A DNA stretch of 64,000 bases, from positions 1 to 64,000 of the forward strand of contig NZ_DASWPE010000157.1 in the NCBI RefSeq assembly GCF_036404135.1, in the 5' to 3' direction. Source of the stretch: Rhodopseudomonas_A sp036404135. GTDB taxonomy: Bacteria > Pseudomonadota > Alphaproteobacteria > Rhizobiales > Xanthobacteraceae. The position numbers and the translations under genes are program-made. The notes under the pieces are model-generated. The model was not told the origin of the DNA. It did not search any database and saw only the letters and a list, made by a program, of their open reading frames with translations. Positions 6,797 through 17,500 of this stretch are shown one piece after another. Each line of letters starts with the position of its first letter. The first letter of the stretch is position 1.

Positions 6797-8239
6797 TCAG
6801 TCCAGCAGGCATTCGGTGAGCGCGTGCAGCGGAGCCGTTCGATCGCGGTCGCCGGCCTGCTCGAAGGCAAACCGCTCGCCCCCGAATGCCGGCCGCATCT
6901 GATCGAGCCAAGTTGCGCCGGGATCGAAAGCGGCGAAGAACACCGTCTGGTTCAGTCTCGCGTCCCGTGCCTGAACGAAATCGCAGACCAGGATCTGCTC
7001 CTGCGGATCGGCCGATGGCATGGCGCCGCCGCCGTTGTGCAACACCGCGGGCAGTTGGCGATCCAGCAATTCGCTGCGCGCGACGACCCCGAGGATTCTG
7101 ATCTTTCCGGGAAGCACGGACATCGTCGGCCCTTGCGCCGCGCGCGCCAGGCCGGAGACGTTCGCGGCAGCACGCCGGAAGATCTCGTGGGCGCGGACCA
7201 GCGGCACCGAGAAATAGTCGCGGGGGCCGGTGTCTCGCTCGATGAACATGTAATACGGGATCAGTCCGAGCCGCACGCCGCTGCGCCATAGTTCCGACCA
7301 CAGCTCCGGGGCATCGTTGACGTGACGGATCAGCGGCGCCTGCATTCTGATCTGGGCGCCGGTGTCGCGGATGCGCCGGATCGCCTCGCGGGCAAGCGCT
7401 GGCTTAAGTTCGACCGGATGCGTGTAGTGCCCCATGATGGCGAGATGGCGGTTTGCCGCAGCAACCTCCTCGAACAGTCTGAGGCAGTCGTCGGCATCGG
7501 CATCGGACACGAACCTGTGCGGCCAGTAGGCGACCGATTTGGTGCCGATCCGGATGTTCTGGATGTGCGCCAGCTCGGGAGCCAGCAGCGGCTCGATGTA
7601 ACGCCGGAGCGTTCGGGTTGCCATGATCATCGGATCGCCTCCGGTGATCAGGACGTCGGTGACTTCGGGGTGCGCACGAAGATAGGCGACGAGGTCGGAG
7701 GTGCTCCGCGTTTCGATCCGCATGCCTTGCATGCCGACAAACTGCGCCCAGCGGAAACAATAGGTGCAATAGGCGTGGCAGGTCTGGCCCTGGGCCGGAA
7801 AGAACACCACGGTCTCGCGATATTTGTGCTGCACGCCCGGGAGCGGACGACCGGCGAGCGTCGCCGTGTTGTGGGTGAGCTGGCCGCCGGGATGCGGGTT
7901 GAGGCGGCGGCGAATCCGATCGACCGCGCGCGCCAGCGCCTCGCTATCGTCGGCGCTCTCCACCAGGGTTCGAACGTCCTCGAAATCAGCCTCCGACAGC
8001 ATGCCACGCTGTGGGAATACCAGCTGAAAGATCGGATCGTCCGGCACCCGCGACCAATCGATCAGGTTCTCCACCACGTAGCGGTTGGTGCGGAACGGCA
8101 GCACCCGCGCCACGATGTCGATCTCGTGACGAAGCTGCGCGTCGAGTTTCTGCCACTCCGGCAGTTCGGAAAGGTTGCCGCGGCCGATCGCATGATAGTG
8201 GGTCGGCTCTGTCGAGCCGGGCATCGTCACGGTCGTCAT
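6797..8239 (-). CDS. KamA-family radical SAM aminomutase (lysine 2,3-aminomutase-like)
   Basis: This 480-aa protein has a radical SAM cluster motif CHAYCTYC (Cys154, Cys158, Cys161) and the SAM-binding DVLITGGDP loop. Lysine 2,3-aminomutases also carry a glycine-rich loop holding the PLP lysine. Here the corresponding stretch reads PTMSVLPGKIRILG, shorter but with a lysine. The family moves the alpha amino group of an L-amino acid to the beta carbon, giving for example beta-lysine. The substrate is not settled by sequence. The start at 8239 has a GGGGGG run 5 bases upstream and overlaps a possible 46-codon ORF by ATGA. The context suggests it supplies a beta-amino building block to the NRPS. 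Confidence 0.85.
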   Translation of the reverse strand: MTTVTMPGSTEPTHYHAIGRGNLSELPEWQKLDAQLRHEIDIVARVLPFRTNRYVVENLIDWSRVPDDPIFQLVFPQRGMLSEADFEDVRTLVESADDSEALARAVDRIRRRLNPHPGGQLTHNTATLAGRPLPGVQHKYRETVVFFPAQGQTCHAYCTYCFRWAQFVGMQGMRIETRSTSDLVAYLRAHPEVTDVLITGGDPMIMATRTLRRYIEPLLAPELAHIQNIRIGTKSVAYWPHRFVSDADADDCLRLFEEVAAANRHLAIMGHYTHPVELKPALAREAIRRIRDTGAQIRMQAPLIRHVNDAPELWSELWRSGVRLGLIPYYMFIERDTGPRDYFSVPLVRAHEIFRRAAANVSGLARAAQGPTMSVLPGKIRILGVVARSELLDRQLPAVLHNGGGAMPSADPQEQILVCDFVQARDARLNQTVFFAAFDPGATWLDQMRPAFGGERFAFEQAGDRDRTAPLHALTECLLD

Positions 8240-8376
8240 GCTCGCCCCCCGAACAAGCCCTCGCTTCGCGGTCGCGCGACACCAAGCATGATCAGGTTTC
8301 TCGGAACCGTCCCGCTCCGCCCCTGCCGCTGCAGCCTGGCCTTGTCCGAGGATCGCTGCTTGGTTCGCCGGATCAT
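8236..8376 (-). CDS. Possible small ORF (46 aa) inside the NRPS operon
   Basis: A 200-base gap interrupts the otherwise tight operon between the dehydratase activator and the aminomutase. On the coding strand an ATG at 8376 opens 46 codons that end exactly in an ATGA overlap with the aminomutase start, the same coupling used elsewhere in this operon. The peptide is strongly basic (starts MIRRTKQRSSDKARLQRQ) and resembles nothing I know. The upstream Shine-Dalgarno is weak (GGAA, 10 bases). It could equally be a leader that only couples translation, or chance. Confidence 0.3.
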   Translation of the reverse strand: MIRRTKQRSSDKARLQRQGRSGTVPRNLIMLGVARPRSEGLFGGRA

Positions 8377-8440
8377 GCTGTGAGTTTCCATTTCATCTCG
8401 ATCTTCGATCGGACGGTCGGCGCTGATTTTGCGGACCGCC

Positions 8441-9211
8441 TCAGGCCAGTCGCTGGGCGATGTAGGCGGCCCCGATCGCGCCTCGCACCTGCGGATTGTC
8501 GACGATGTAGATGCTGGTCTGCAGTTTATCTTCGAGCGCGCGGACCACGCCGCTGTTGAGCGCCACGCCGCCGCTCATCCCCACCGGCCCGCTGATTCCG
8601 ACCTGGCGCAGCAGCACCACCGCGCGCTGGGCGATCGAGTCGTGAACGGCGCGGACGATGTCGGGCACCGGCGTTCCAACGGCGACCAGGGAAACGATCT
8701 CGGTCTCGGCAAAGACCGCGCAGGTGCTGCTGATCCGCAGCGGGTTGCGCGCCAGCGCCGAGGCTTCGCCGAGCTCGGAGAGCCCGATGCCCATCGCGCG
8801 CGCCGTCACCTCGAGAAAGCGTCCGCAGCCGGCGGCGCATTTGTCGTTCATGACGAACTGTTCGACGCGCCCGCCGTCGTCGATCCGGATGGCCTTGCTG
8901 TCCTGGCCGCCGATCTCCAGAATGGTCCGGATGTCCGGGTTCCTGAGATGCATGCCGATGCCGTGGCAGGTGATCTCCGAAACGTGCTTGTCGGCGAACG
9001 GCAGGTTCTCCCGCCCGTAGCCCGTCGAAACCACGAATTTGACGTCGCCCCGCGTCAAGCCGGACGCCGCGAGCACGTTTTCAAACGTCGTTTCGGCGGC
9101 TTTGCGGTTGGTGCCGCCGGTCAGGACCACGTCGAAAGCCACCACCTCGTCGTTCTCCATCAGGACCGACTTGGTCGACAGCGAGCCGATATCAATGCCG
9201 AGCGTAATCAT
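8441..9211 (-). CDS. ATP-dependent activator of 2-hydroxyacyl-CoA dehydratase (HgdC/BadF-BcrA family)
   Basis: This 256-aa ASKHA-fold ATPase starts MITLGIDIGSLSTKS, the phosphate-binding motif, followed by TGYGREN, IGGQDSKAI and KCAAGCGRFLE. Cys125 and Cys164 have the spacing of the cysteines that hold the shared 4Fe-4S cluster in the HgdC homodimer. Such activators hydrolyse ATP to inject a low-potential electron into the partner dehydratase, the two-subunit enzyme encoded just upstream. The gene is 13 bases downstream of the dehydratase subunit, with GAGGA as ribosome binding site. The single-domain form is of HgdC type rather than the two-subunit BadF/G type. The system is expected to be oxygen sensitive. 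Confidence 0.9.
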   Translation of the reverse strand: MITLGIDIGSLSTKSVLMENDEVVAFDVVLTGGTNRKAAETTFENVLAASGLTRGDVKFVVSTGYGRENLPFADKHVSEITCHGIGMHLRNPDIRTILEIGGQDSKAIRIDDGGRVEQFVMNDKCAAGCGRFLEVTARAMGIGLSELGEASALARNPLRISSTCAVFAETEIVSLVAVGTPVPDIVRAVHDSIAQRAVVLLRQVGISGPVGMSGGVALNSGVVRALEDKLQTSIYIVDNPQVRGAIGAAYIAQRLA

Positions 9212-9224
9212 CGCATCCTCTCAT

Positions 9225-10442
9225 TCACTGCAATGTTTCCAGAAACGCGTCGACGCGGTTCTTGATATGGGGAAAGGCGTAATTGTTGCGGTCGACGGGA
9301 TCGATGCTGATCGTCAGGTTCTTGATTCGCTTGCGCGCCGCCAGGGATCGGAACGTCGGACCGATGGCCATCATGTTGCGGCACCCCCAGGTGTTGGCGA
9401 TGATGTATCCCTCGATCTGGTAGGCGTCGGTGATGTGGTCGAGGTCGCATTCCATTCGTTCCGCGTTCCAGTGATAGCGGATCGCGCGCTCGGCGATGCT
9501 GCGCAGCGGCTGCTCTTCGTCGAGCCCCATCAGGTTGGCTTCCCACAACGGCGCCCAGTACAGCACGTCGACGGAGCGGCCGAGATGCCGGAGCAGCTCG
9601 TCGGATTCGCCCGGGGTCTGGCCGATCCACATCACCCGCGGGCGCTTCGGCGCCCTGCTCTCGGCCAGCACCACCGCCTCCTCGTACAAGGTCTTGCAGA
9701 GATCGATGTTCTCCGGGGCGCCGAAATAGTTCATGCCAAAGATCTCCAGAAGCTCGCGCGCCACGCCGGGCAAAGCGTGGCGTTCGAGCAGCCGGGCCGC
9801 TTTGCTGTAGTACGCACGGGCGCGATTCGAATTCGCGATGCTGCTGCGCAAGAACTCCGGATCGGGATCGGACTGAAACACCCCGGCGATCCGCTTCAGC
9901 ATGATCTCGATCTGCTGGACGAGATAGTCGAGCGCATCCTGATCCAGCAGATTCGGCGTGTGCAGCGCGAAGGTCGGCACGCCGTAACGCTTGCCGGACA
10001 TGAAGATGGTCTTGAGAAGCCCTTCGCAGGGTTGATCGTTGGTGAGCACGAAGTCGGGCCGCGGATAGCATTCGGCGAGCATCATCCCGAATGGCCCGCG
10101 GAGGAACGAGCAGATGTCGCGGGACAGCTCGCGCTCTTGGGTGAGCCGGAACACCTGATCGATATCGAGCGACTGGGCCAGCATGTTCGACATCGACTCG
10201 ATGTTCCACGGCAGAACGCCGGCGGCGAACACGATCTCGGTCGGGAATTGCTCGGAAACGTAAGCTACCTTCGCATCGGCCCTGTAGGCCTCGGCGATCC
10301 GGTCGCAATTCACGATCGAGCGCATCCGGGTCGCGGCGAGCCCCGGCGCGGTCTCTTCCGAGGGCGCCCGCTGGCGTCCGATCAGACGCAGCATGTTCTC
10401 GTATTGAGTCGCGCGCTGCTGCGCGATGCTGTCCAGGTCCAT
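9225..10442 (-). CDS. 2-hydroxyacyl-CoA dehydratase / benzoyl-CoA reductase-family subunit A
   Basis: This 405-aa protein belongs to the HgdA/HgdB-BcrB/C family. The GVLPWNIES stretch near residue 75 and the cysteines Cys111 (RDICSFLRG), Cys139 (NDQPCEG) and Cys354 (NTWGCRN) sit where the family places its three 4Fe-4S ligands. In dehydratases the cluster binds the thioester carbonyl and eliminates the alpha-hydroxyl as water via a ketyl radical. A perfect GGAGG 5 bases before the ATG at 10442 supports the start. It follows a paralogous subunit by 9 bases, as expected for a heterodimer. Substrate is unknown; it may be CoA- or carrier-bound. Confidence 0.87.
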   Translation of the reverse strand: MDLDSIAQQRATQYENMLRLIGRQRAPSEETAPGLAATRMRSIVNCDRIAEAYRADAKVAYVSEQFPTEIVFAAGVLPWNIESMSNMLAQSLDIDQVFRLTQERELSRDICSFLRGPFGMMLAECYPRPDFVLTNDQPCEGLLKTIFMSGKRYGVPTFALHTPNLLDQDALDYLVQQIEIMLKRIAGVFQSDPDPEFLRSSIANSNRARAYYSKAARLLERHALPGVARELLEIFGMNYFGAPENIDLCKTLYEEAVVLAESRAPKRPRVMWIGQTPGESDELLRHLGRSVDVLYWAPLWEANLMGLDEEQPLRSIAERAIRYHWNAERMECDLDHITDAYQIEGYIIANTWGCRNMMAIGPTFRSLAARKRIKNLTISIDPVDRNNYAFPHIKNRVDAFLETLQ

Positions 10443-10451
10443 CTCGCCTCC

Positions 10452-11582
10452 TCAGAAAAATCGCGGCTCCAGGAACGTCTCGATGCGCGTCTTGATGCTG
10501 GCGATATTGCTGCCGTTGTGCTCGCCTTCGATGAACAGAACGGGGATCTTCTGCTCGCGCAATTTCTCCTTGATGTAGGGGTAGTCGTGCAGGTTGGTGT
10601 CGCAGAATTTCAGGGCGAAGTAGATCACCGATTCCACGCGATAGTCCCGCACCAGGTCGAACAGGTGGCGCAGCCGGATGTCGGTATCGATGCAGCGCGC
10701 GCTGGTGTGCTTTTCCAGATAGTAATCCGCGATGGCCGCGACCGGCTCCGCGTCGGCGTCGATCCTGCCTTCGAAATACTTGACCCCGTTACTGATATCC
10801 CCGCAGACGATATCGGCGCCGGTGGCCTCGATGACCTCCACGATCGCCGGCTGGTCGAAATAGCTGCCGCAGATCAGCACCCGGTGCCGCGGCCGGCCGG
10901 CCCGGGGTTGCTGCGACGCCGCAGCGTCGAGCAGCGCCGCCAAGCGATCGTTGAACTCGTCCTTCAGGCCCGTTGTTGCCGCCTTCACGAGGTCAATCGA
11001 CTGCTGGCCCGTCAGCAGCGGGATGCCGCGCTTGTTGCCGTCGTAGAGCCGCTGCATCAGCTCACGCGTGCGGTTGCACCGCGCGATGCCGTCGCGCAGC
11101 GCGCCCTCGCCGATCGGCCGGCCGTAGCGCTGCTCCAGCCGGCCGATCAGCTTGCGGAGCTGACCGGCGAAGAACGATTTCGACAACGGGCTCGCATCGT
11201 TGGGAAGTTCGAGGAACCAGCTTTCACAGCCGGGAACGGTCCGCGCCCAGGTCTCCCACAGCCGCTTGCGCATATCGCAGGCGTCGACGAACACCACCGC
11301 GTCCGCGAAGCCGTAGACGCCGGCGAGACCCTCGCCGAAACAGCTCAGCACGTAGGAGCAGTAGTTGCTGCCAAGATGCACGCTTGCCCTATCGGTCTCG
11401 GTGCTGAACTCGCCGGTCAGCCGGAACGGGACCGCGCCCGCGGCCAGCAGGATCTCCTCGGGGGTTTGGATCGACAGGTAACCGATCTTCGGCCGGTCGA
11501 TCCCGGCGAGGAGCGCGAGGCGATCGCGGTGCAGGTCGAGCACATCCTCGACCGCGGCGGCGATGGATTCGTGTCGCGTCAT
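10452..11582 (-). CDS. 2-hydroxyacyl-CoA dehydratase / benzoyl-CoA reductase-family subunit B
   Basis: This 376-aa paralogue of the neighbouring subunit begins MTRHESIAAAVEDV. It has the family's N-terminal stretch (TPEEILLAAGAVPFRL) and possible cluster cysteines Cys75 (GSNYCSY), Cys102 (DACDMRKR) and Cys327 (LKFCDTNLHDYPY). The stretch around Cys327 strongly matches the family's C-terminal motif. The start is fixed by a 4-base ATGA overlap with the NRPS gene stop, so its translation is coupled to the synthetase. That coupling argues the enzyme works in the same pathway as the NRPS rather than in degradation. A longer frame running into the NRPS gene is only an overlap artefact. Confidence 0.87.
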   Translation of the reverse strand: MTRHESIAAAVEDVLDLHRDRLALLAGIDRPKIGYLSIQTPEEILLAAGAVPFRLTGEFSTETDRASVHLGSNYCSYVLSCFGEGLAGVYGFADAVVFVDACDMRKRLWETWARTVPGCESWFLELPNDASPLSKSFFAGQLRKLIGRLEQRYGRPIGEGALRDGIARCNRTRELMQRLYDGNKRGIPLLTGQQSIDLVKAATTGLKDEFNDRLAALLDAAASQQPRAGRPRHRVLICGSYFDQPAIVEVIEATGADIVCGDISNGVKYFEGRIDADAEPVAAIADYYLEKHTSARCIDTDIRLRHLFDLVRDYRVESVIYFALKFCDTNLHDYPYIKEKLREQKIPVLFIEGEHNGSNIASIKTRIETFLEPRFF

Positions 11583-14500
11583 GGCGGCGTCGTTTCCCCT
11601 GTTGGCGTGATGGCCTGGCGTTCGCCGCGCAAGGCCTCCGAGAGATGGCGGGAAAGGTTCGCGATCGACGGCGCCTGCAGCCATCGGCACAGGTTCGGGG
11701 CAACGCCGAACCGGGCCGTGAGCCGCGCCTGCAGCGTCATCGCCGCAAGCGAGGTCAGGCCGACATCGCGCAGGTCGGCCGCGGGGTCGGCCGCGGACAC
11801 GCCGACAAGCTCCTCGACGATGGTCCGGATCTCGGGAACGAGGCTCGGGTCCGCAGCATCTTCCGTCGGGATCGGCGGCGATGGCTCTTCCGGTATTGGC
11901 AGAGCCTCGACTGCGACCCGATCCGTCTCGTCGCGCGGGATGGCGGCGACCTGGACATAGGCCTCCGGGATCATGTAGCCCGGCAGCCACTCGGCGAGAT
12001 GCCGCTTCAGGTCGCGGACCAATGCCGAGGCCGAGTCCGGCAGCGCGCCGGTGGTAACGACGAGCGCGCACAACGTCGGTGGAGACTGATCCGCATCGCC
12101 CCGCACGACGGCCGCGTCCGCAATGTTTGCGTGCCCGCGCAAGCAATGTTCGATCTCGGCCAGATAGACCCGATGGCCGTCGATCTCCACATCGCCGCGT
12201 TCCATCAGTTCGATGCCGCCGTCCGCGAGCCGCCTTGCGCGAAGTCCGGAGCGGAAGATGCGAGCGTCGGGGACGTGCGGGTTTGCCGTGAAACGCCGCG
12301 AGGTCGAAGGCTCGTCGCCGAGATAACCGCGCGCCAGGCCGGCCCCGCCGAGGCAGAGTTCGCCGGTCACCCCGATCGGCAGAAGGCTGTCGTCGTGACC
12401 GAGGATGTAGGTCTGCGAACCGATGATCGGCGCGCCGACGAGGCTGCCGGCGGTCTCGGCCGTCACCGGCTTGCACGTCGTCACCTCGCTGTGCTCCGGC
12501 AGGCCGAAACAGCTGACGAGTTCGTAATTGCCGCGCCGCAGCGGGGTGATGGCGCTGCCGGTCGCAATCAGCGTCCTCAACGGCAGATCCGCGGTCCCGG
12601 CGAGCCGTTCGCACAGCATCGCCGGCAGCCAGCCGACCGTCACGCCGTGGTCGCTCACGCCCTTGACCAGCGTCGTGGCAGACCGCCGCGCTTCCTCCGG
12701 TGCGATCCAGACCGAGGCGCCGGCGCACAGCGTCGAGATCAGCGTGAGCAAGGCGGCGCCCGAACTCAGATCGCCGTACATCACAGTGCGATCCGCCTCG
12801 ACGATCGCGAACCTGGCGACGAACCATCGGGCGCGGTCGAGCAGCGATCGGTGCTCGATCATGACGTGCTTCCGAATGCCGCCGCGGTCGGTCGCGAGGC
12901 TGACGACGGCGAGCGCGTTCGGATCAGCCGGACCATCGGGAAGAGCCGCGACCGTTTCCGCGTCGCTCGCGGCGTCGAGCAGCAGCGCCGGGATGCCGAG
13001 TTCGTCCGGCTTGGCGTCGCGGTCGCAGAGCAGCAGTGCCGCGCCAGTCTCGGCGAGCCGGGCCGCGACCCGCCGCGGCGGATCGTCGGTTGCGAGCGCA
13101 ACGCAGGTTGCGCCGGTGGCCCAGATTGCAAGGACCGCACTGACCATCTCCACCGAGGGACGAGCGAGCAGCGCCACGATCATTCCCGGCCCGACACCTT
13201 CCGCCGCCAGCCGCCTACCGAGCTGCCGCGTGCGCTGGTGGAGGGCGCGGTAGGTCACGGTGCCGCCGTCAAAGGCCACGGCGACGCGATCCGGAGCGGC
13301 GCGGACCCGCCGCTCGAACAGAGTGACCACGGTTGCCGCCGCCCAAGCGTCGTCGGCGCCGGCCGGAGCGGTGTCCCCGACGCCGGCTAGCAAGGCTGCC
13401 TTTTCGGCCGGCGTCACGATCTCGATTTGCCGCAGCGTCCGGCCGGGATCTGCAACGACCTGGCCGAGAATGTGCAGATAATGGCCGACAATCCGCGCCG
13501 CGGTGCTGCGGCGGAACAGATCCGTGTTGTATTCGATTTCGATATCGAGGCGCCCCGGCCGCTCGACCGCGCCCATCGTCAGGTCGAACTTGGCGACGTC
13601 GTAATGCGGGTCGATCTCTTCGATCTCGAGGCCCGGGATCTCGATGCTGGTGAAGGCTTGATCCTGAACGACGAACACCGCGCTGAACAACAACTTCCCG
13701 GTGGCGGCGTTGTGCTGCACCATGATGTCCCAGAGCTGATACTCCTGGTGCTCGACGGCGCCGCGCACCCCGGCCTTGACCTCCTGAAGGAATTCGTCGA
13801 AGCGCCGCTCGGCGCGCGGCCGGCTGCGGATGACGTGGGTGCTGACGAACATCCCGACCACGTCGTGAACGTCGGCGAGATAGCGACCGACCGTCGGCAC
13901 GCCGACGATGATATCCTCGCTGCCGCTGTATTTGGAGAGCAGCACGTTGTAGGCGGCGAGCAGCAGCACGTAGAGCGTGACGCCCTCGCGCGCGCAAAGC
14001 GCCTTGAGGTCGTCGTGCAGCGCAGCGTCAGCGGTGCAATTGATCCGGCTTCCGGCGAATCCGAATGCCTCTTTGCGCGGAAAATCCGACTCTAGCCGGA
14101 TCGTGTCGGGAGGCGAATCCAGGACCCGGCGCCAATAGGCTTCATGGACGCGCATCCGATCGCTGCGCAAATGGCCCTGAAGCCACTCCGCGAAATCCTT
14201 GTAGGTGATGTCGGGACGCGGCGGATGCGAACCGGCGTAGAGCGCCGCGATCTCCTTGAACAGCAACCCCATCGAGGTGCCGTCGCTGACCAAATGGTGC
14301 ATGTCGATCAGGAGAACATGGCGGCCGGGACCGCGCGGCACCACCGCCGCGCGGATCAGCGGCGGCGCCGACAGCTGGAACGGCCGGATGAAGTCGCGCG
14401 TGACCTCCCCGATCTCCGCATCGCCGCAGCCCGGCAGACGGGCGATCGAGAAATCCACCTTCGGAACGACGTATTGAACCGCGCCGCCGTCCACGCTGAT

Positions 14501-17500
14501 GAACCCGGTGCGCAGCGCTTCATTCCGGTCGATGACCTCGCGGAACGCGTCTTCGAGCCGGGCAATGTCGAGGTCGCCGCCGATCTCGAACGCCATCGGA
14601 AGGTTGTATTCGACGCCGCCGCGGGCCGTGCAGACCGCATAGAGCAGCGCCTGGGTCGGCGTCGCGGCGTAGTGCAGGCGGTTCTCCACCGGCACCAATG
14701 GCGGCGCCACGCTGTCCGACCCCGTCGCGAAGTCCTCCGCCAACCTGGCGACGGTCGGCCGGTCGAACACCGCGCCGAGCGCGACGGCGGTGCCGAACGC
14801 CTTGTTGGCCTTGGCGATCATGATGGTGGCGCGCAGCGAATCGCCGCCGATCGCAAAAAAATTGTCGTGAATGCCGACCTGCTGCCGGTCCAGAACCTGC
14901 TGCCAGATCGCGGCCAGCCGAGCTTCGGTCGACGTGCGGGGAGCCTCGCCGGCGGCCGGAGCGTCGCTGTCCGCGGGCGGCAGCGCCGCCAGATCGACTT
15001 TGCCGCGCGCATTCAGCGGGATTTCGTCCAGCATCACGAAAACCGCCGGCAGCATGTAGTTGGGAAGCCGCTGGCTGAGAGAGCCGCGCAGATCGGCGAG
15101 CCGCGCGGCGTCGCGCCAGGCGATATAGGCGTAGAGCTGCTTGTCGCCGTTGCGATCTTCGCGGGCGACGACGACGGCGTCCTGCACCGCCTCATGGCCG
15201 AGGATCGCGGTTTCGACCTCGCGCGGCTCGATGCGGCAACCGCGAATCTTAACCTGGCCGTCGCTGCGTCCGAGATAGTCGATCGATCCATCCGGCCGCC
15301 ACCGCGCCACATCCCCGGTGCGGTACATCCGTTCGCCCGGCTCGAACGGGTTGGCGACGAACTTCTCGGCGGTTCGCACCGCATCGCCGAGATAGCCGCG
15401 CGCCAGCCCCGCTCCGGCGATGCACAGTTCGCCCGGAACGCCGATCGGAATCGGCTTGTCGGCCTTGTCGAGCAAATAGACGCGGATATTGCCAATCGGC
15501 TTGCCGATCGGGATCGGTCCGTCGGCCGCGACGACCGGGCCGCTGGTGGTCACCACGGTGCTCTCGGTCGGCCCGTAATTGTTGACGAGCTGGTAGCGGC
15601 CGCGGCCGCCGCGGCGCAGCCGGTCGCCGCCGGTCAGCAACAGCCGCAGCGACCGATTGTCGAACTGCACGAAGAGTTCGCAGATCTGCGTCGGCAGGAA
15701 GCTGACGGTGATGCCGGCGTCGTCGAAATAGCGCGCCAGCCGGGCCAGGTCGAGCCGGATCTCCTGCGGGACAATGTGCAGCGCGGCGCCAGCCTGCAGC
15801 GAGGGAAGGATCTCCCACACCGAGGCATCGAAACTGAAGCGGGCGTATTTGGTGGTGCGGTCGGCGCTGGACAGCGCGAAGCTGCGGATGTGCCAGGCGC
15901 ACAGATTGTTGACCGCGGAATGCTCGACCATGACGCCTTTCGGCAGCCCGGTGGTTCCGGAGGTGTAGATGACGTAAGCGAGGTTTCGGCTCGATGCGGT
16001 GCCCCCGAGATTGCTGTCGTCACCCTGGTAGAGCGCCGGCTGGCTGAGGTCGAGCGACGGCCGCCCCGCCTCGCCCCACGGCTCCGCGCCGGCGAAAACA
16101 ACCAGCCTGGCCTTGCTATCCTGCAGCATCATCGCGGCGCGATCGGCGGGGCAGTCGGCGTCGATCGGCAGATAGGCCGCCCCGGCTTTGAGAATCGCCA
16201 GGATGCCGATCATCATTTCGAGCGACGGCTCCGCCACGATGCCGACCACGTCCTCAGTGGCGATGCCGCTGCGCCGCAGCAGCCGCGCCAGCTGGTTGGC
16301 GCGCCGGTTCAACTCGCCGTAAGAGAGCGTCTTCGTGCCGGACACGACCGCCGCTGCATCCGGCGTGCGGTCCGCTTGGTCCTCGATCAGTTCGTGAACG
16401 GTGCGGTCTGCCGGATAGCTGGCCTCGGAGCGGTTGAACTCCACCAGGACTTGCCGGCGCTCCTGCTCGGTCAGCGGATCGAGATCGCGGAGCACCCGCG
16501 CCGGGTCGGACGCGATCTGCTCCAGCAGATGCACGAAGTGACCCGCCATTCGCTCGATGGTGTCGCGCCGGAACAGGCCGGTGCAGTACTCCAGTTCGAA
16601 GACGATGCCGTCCGCGCGCTCTTCGGCCAGCAACGTCAGGTCGAACTTCGAGATCTTCCAGGGCACGTCCTCAAGCCGCACGGTGACGCCATCGGCCTGG
16701 AACGCGTTGCGTCCGCCCTCGAGCGTCGCAAACACCGTGTCGAACAGCGGATTGCGGCCGAGGTCGCGTTCGATCTCGAGCCTGTCCACCAACTCTTCGA
16801 ACTGGTAGTCTTGGTTGCTGTAGGCATCCAGCGCGTGCGCCTTCACGGTGTCGAGATAGTCGGCGAAGCGAAGCTCGCCGCGCGGCCGGTTCCGTGTCGC
16901 CAAGGTGTTGACGAACATCCCGACCACCCGCTGCAGCGAGGCCATCCTCCGCCCCGCCACCGGGATGCCGACGACGATGTCGTCCTGGCCGGTGTACTTC
17001 GACAGCAGTACCGTGTAGGCGGCCAGCAGCGTCATGAACAGGGTCGCGCCGGCCGCCCGTCCGATCGCGCGCAGCCGTTCGGCGAGCGCCGCATCGATCG
17101 CGAAGCGCACGAGGTCGCCATCGAACGAGCGGATCGCCCCGCGCGGAAAGTCGGTGGCAAGCGAGAGGACCGGCGCTCCCCCCTCGAACACCGCTCGCCA
17201 ATACGCCTCCTGGTCCCGAACCTCCGCGCTCGCGGAACGGAGCTGCTGCCAGGCGGCGTAGTCCTTGTACTGGACAGCCGCGCCCTCCAGCGTCCGGCCT
17301 TCGTAGAGCGCGCGCAGATCGTCGATGATGATGTCGATCGAAAGCCCGTCGGCGACGATGTGGTGGAGGTCGACGAGAATCCTGTGCTCGACCGGGCCGG
17401 CCTGCAGGATGGTCGCTCGAAGCAGCGGCGCCCGCTCGAGGTCGAACGGACGCACAAATTCCTGGATCGCCTGCGCCAGCGATGCGGAGGCGCCGGAAGG

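Noticed and set aside
11579..11700. A C-terminal thioesterase on the last NRPS
   Set aside because: After the final carrier domain only about 20 residues remain before the stop, and no GxSxG motif is present there or in the neighbouring genes.
9039..11960. A 973-codon plus-strand open frame opposite the dehydratase genes
   Set aside because: Antisense shadow. The minus-strand proteins have recognisable cysteine motifs and good ribosome binding sites.
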